Shown piece by piece: positions 62,211-64,000 of a DNA stretch of 64,000 nucleotides. Each line of letters starts with the position of its first letter. Positions within the stretch are counted from its first letter, which is position 1. This stretch comes from an uncultured Faecalicatena sp. (lineage in GTDB: Bacteria; Bacillota; Clostridia; Lachnospirales; Lachnospiraceae): contig CAOKHZ010000001.1 in assembly GCA_948468385.1 (NCBI GenBank), positions 62,001 to 126,000 on the forward strand, in the 5' to 3' direction. The notes beneath the pieces were generated by a model. The model was not told the origin of the DNA. It was given only the letters and a program-made list of their open reading frames with translations, and ran no database searches. Position numbers and translations under genes: made by a program.

Positions 62211-62572
62211 CTTCGAAGGTCGAAAACCAACCCCTTTCGGCTTTCGATGAAAAATAAACGAGATATTCGAGGGCCGAAAACCAACCCCCTTTTGGCTTTC
62301 GATGAAAAATAAACGAGATATTCGAGGGCCGAAAACCAACCCCTTTCGGCCTTCAGTGAAAAATGAACGAGATATTCGAAGGCTGAAAACCAACCCCTTT
62401 TGGCTTTCGATGAAAAATGAACGAGATATTCGAAAGCCAAAAACCAACCCCTTTCGGCTTTCGATGAAAAATGAACGAGATATTCGAAGGCCGAAAACCA
62501 ACCCCTTTTGGTCTTACTTGAAGAATGAACGTGATATTTCGAAGGCTGAAAACCAACCCCTTTTGGCCTTTG
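62211..62572. repeat. 54-bp tandem repeat array, about seven copies
   Basis: The motif AAAACCAACCCC starts at 62223, 62277, 62332, 62386, 62440, 62494 and 62549, so the period is 54 bp (55 twice). Each unit has GCCGAAA and TTTCGGC-like arms flanking ACCAACCCC, with paired G-U changes in several copies. It lies in the 544-bp gap (62109-62652) between oadA and pepP. Apart from the hairpin at 62591, I see nothing else in this gap. Confidence 0.93.
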
Positions 62573-62590
62573 ACAAAAAATGGCAAAGGG

Positions 62591-62613
62591 CGGCAGGGAG
62601 TATATCTCTGCCG
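62591..62613 (+). promoter_or_regulatory. Hairpin in front of pepP
   Basis: CGGCAGGGA (62591-62599) pairs with TCTCTGCCG (62605-62613, one G-U) around GTATA. No T tract follows, so it is more likely part of the pepP leader than a terminator. Confidence 0.5.
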
Positions 62614-62652
62614 TCCGCTTGTTTGAGCGATACAAGAAAGGAGTGGAAGGTG

Positions 62653-64000
62653 ATGGAAGTAACCGAGAAGATTGCGGCGTTGCGGTCGTTGATGGACGAA
62701 TATAAAATGGATGCCTACATCGTACCGACGGCGGATTACCATCAAAGTGAATACGTGGGAGAGCATTTCATGGCCAGGGCGTTTTTGACCGGATTTACCG
62801 GTTCGGCCGGCACTGTGGTGGTGACAAAGACGAAAAGCTGCTTATGGACGGACGGACGCTATTTTTTACAAGCTGCCGCGCAGCTTGAAGGAAGTGGGAT
62901 CGCCTTGATGAAGAGCGGGGAAGAGGGGGTGCCGGAGATTCCCCAATTTTTAGAAAACGAACTCGGCGAGGGCGCGGTGATTGGCTTTGACGGGCGCACG
63001 GTGGGCATTCGCCAAGGGAAAGAATATGAGGAAATCGCCCGCAAGAAAGGCGGAAGAATCATTTATCAGGGAGACCTCGTGGATAAAATCTGGGAAAATC
63101 GTCCATCCCTGCCGCAGAGTCCGGCGTTTGCCTTGGATTTGTGTTATGCGGGGGAAGACGTCGCGTCCAAATTGAAGCGCATTCGGGAAAAAATGGGAGA
63201 GTACCAGGCAAGCGCGTTGCTCTTGACGGGACTCGACGACATTGGCTGGATGTTAAACATTCGTGGACGGGACGTGGAGTATTTTCCATTACTTTTGTCT
63301 TATGCGGTGGTGACGATGGAAGAAGTGGAATTGTACGTGGATGCTCAAAAACTTGATTCTTCCATAAAAAAGCGGCTTGAGGATAATTGTATACAAGTAT
63401 GCGATTACGATTTGATTTACGAGAGAATGAAAAAGTTTACCAAGGAGGAGCGAATCTGGCTGGACGAGACACAAGTAAATTATGCGTTGTCCCGAAATCT
63501 TGCTCCTGACGTGCCGGTCGTAATCGGAGAGAATCCGTTGATTTTGATGAAGGCAGTGAAAAACGATGTCGAAGTCGAAAATATCCGTATGGCACATGTC
63601 AAGGACGGTGTTGCACATACGAAATTCATATACTGGCTGAAGCAGAATGTCGGGATAATCCAAATCACGGAAATGAGTGCGTCAAAGAAGTTGGAAGAAC
63701 TGCGTGCCGAACAAGGCGACTTTATTTCCCCCAGCTTTGGGCCAATTAGCGCCTATAAGGAACATGCGGCAATCGTGCACTATTCTTCCACGCCGGAGAC
63801 AAACGTGGAGTTAAGTCCAAAGGGGCTGTTTTTGATCGATACGGGCGGAAATTATTTCCAGGGTTCCACGGACATTACGAGAACCGTGGCGCTTGGCCCT
63901 ATCACGGAGGAGGAGCGAACCCATTTCACGACGGTCGTTGCAAGCATGCTGAATTTGGCGGACGCGGTGTTTTTGCATGGCGTGACCGGGATGAACCTGG
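62653..64000 (+). CDS. pepP: Xaa-Pro aminopeptidase family protein, 3' end outside window
   Basis: Metallo-aminopeptidase removing N-terminal residues before proline. The first 449 residues are visible without a stop. The first creatinase-like N-terminal domain (FLTGFTGSAGTVVVT, CLWTDGRYFLQA) is followed by a second (LLLTGLDDIGWMLNIRG), then the start of the pita-bread catalytic domain: the SYxEH-like AYKEHAAIVHY segment and the metal-binding aspartates in LFLIDTGGNYFQGSTDITRT. Two N-terminal domains mark the long form of about 600 residues (like XPNPEP1). ATG 62653 has AAAGGAG 9 nt upstream. Confidence 0.93.
   Translation, partial: MEVTEKIAALRSLMDEYKMDAYIVPTADYHQSEYVGEHFMARAFLTGFTGSAGTVVVTKTKSCLWTDGRYFLQAAAQLEGSGIALMKSGEEGVPEIPQFLENELGEGAVIGFDGRTVGIRQGKEYEEIARKKGGRIIYQGDLVDKIWENRPSLPQSPAFALDLCYAGEDVASKLKRIREKMGEYQASALLLTGLDDIGWMLNIRGRDVEYFPLLLSYAVVTMEEVELYVDAQKLDSSIKKRLEDNCIQVCDYDLIYERMKKFTKEERIWLDETQVNYALSRNLAPDVPVVIGENPLILMKAVKNDVEVENIRMAHVKDGVAHTKFIYWLKQNVGIIQITEMSASKKLEELRAEQGDFISPSFGPISAYKEHAAIVHYSSTPETNVELSPKGLFLIDTGGNYFQGSTDITRTVALGPITEEERTHFTTVVASMLNLADAVFLHGVTGMNL

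Noticed and set aside
62211-62572. CRISPR array
   Set aside because: The whole 54-bp period is repeated; there are no unique spacers and no cas genes nearby.
62181-62766. Three overlapping minus-strand reading frames (106-144 codons) with repeated peptides such as KGLVFGLRIS
   Set aside because: They are open because the 54-bp repeat is a multiple of three. The ATG regions have pyrimidine-rich upstream sequence without a ribosome site, and each frame gives an equally long repeat protein.

Overview
The window looks like a chromosomal core segment of a Gram-positive anaerobe of the class Clostridia, most probably Lachnospiraceae. Support comes from a PolC-type DNA polymerase III, Rho, the DUF1385-prmC-prfA cluster, a DUF4364 regulator, ScpA/ScpB, two sporulation-type D,D-carboxypeptidases, a Na+-translocating biotin decarboxylase operon, consensus sigma-A promoters (TTGACA/TATAAT with 16-17 bp spacers) and strong AGGAGG ribosome sites. 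GC content appears intermediate by eye. The species cannot be named from sequence alone. I saw no tRNA, rRNA, CRISPR array, prophage or transposase.

Layout. 1-1131: 3' end of alaS, then rpsU. 1471-2805: gdhA. 2983-9979: lactose/galactose unit, with lacZ converging on a galK-galT operon and a divergent AraC-type regulator. 10034-12388: membrane-anchored polysaccharide deacetylase and rarA. 12365-15009: leftward operon of malic enzyme, a YtqA-type radical SAM protein and a DUF4364 protein. 15337-20226: rho, rpmE, DUF1385, prmC, prfA. 20294-24107: DUF2156 protein, a PLP aminotransferase, hisC and a small export protein. 24345-31925: unknown membrane protein, ispG, polC, glyA. 32099-32296: leftward cold-shock gene. 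32656-34867: the paired radical SAM / DNA-metabolism genes of families TIGR03916 and TIGR03915. 35097-41733: tightly spaced run of NfeD, SPFH protein, LytTR regulator, GHKL kinase, RecB-like nuclease/XPD-like helicase, greA and a HAD phosphatase. 41901-46710: hybrid histidine kinase and a degenerate P-type-ATPase-like membrane protein. 46829-52860: J-domain protein, two D,D-carboxypeptidases, a metallophosphoesterase, scpA and scpB. 52981-56684: a 2-isopropylmalate synthase with an AraC-type DNA-binding domain at its C-terminus, followed by a chemoreceptor. 56860-62108: five-gene biotin-dependent carboxyltransferase / Na+ pump operon. 62211-62572: seven-copy 54-bp tandem array. 62653 to the end: 5' part of an Xaa-Pro aminopeptidase.

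How genes work together. lacZ, galK and galT supply the hydrolysis of lactose and the first Leloir steps, probably controlled by the AraC protein that shares their divergent promoter region. PrmC modifies the release factor encoded next to it. ScpA and ScpB are partners in SMC condensin. The 56.9-62.1 kb operon encodes 12S-like, 5S-like and 1.3S-like transcarboxylase subunits together with the beta and gamma subunits of a Na+ pump.

Most unusual items: (1) LeuA fused to an AraC DNA-binding domain, an apparent enzyme/transcription-factor chimera; (2) a P-type-ATPase-like protein that has lost all three catalytic motifs and carries a tandem palindrome-encoded 22-residue insertion; (3) the 54-bp array; (4) several families of small structured intergenic repeats; (5) the radical SAM/DNA-repair-like pair of unknown chemistry.
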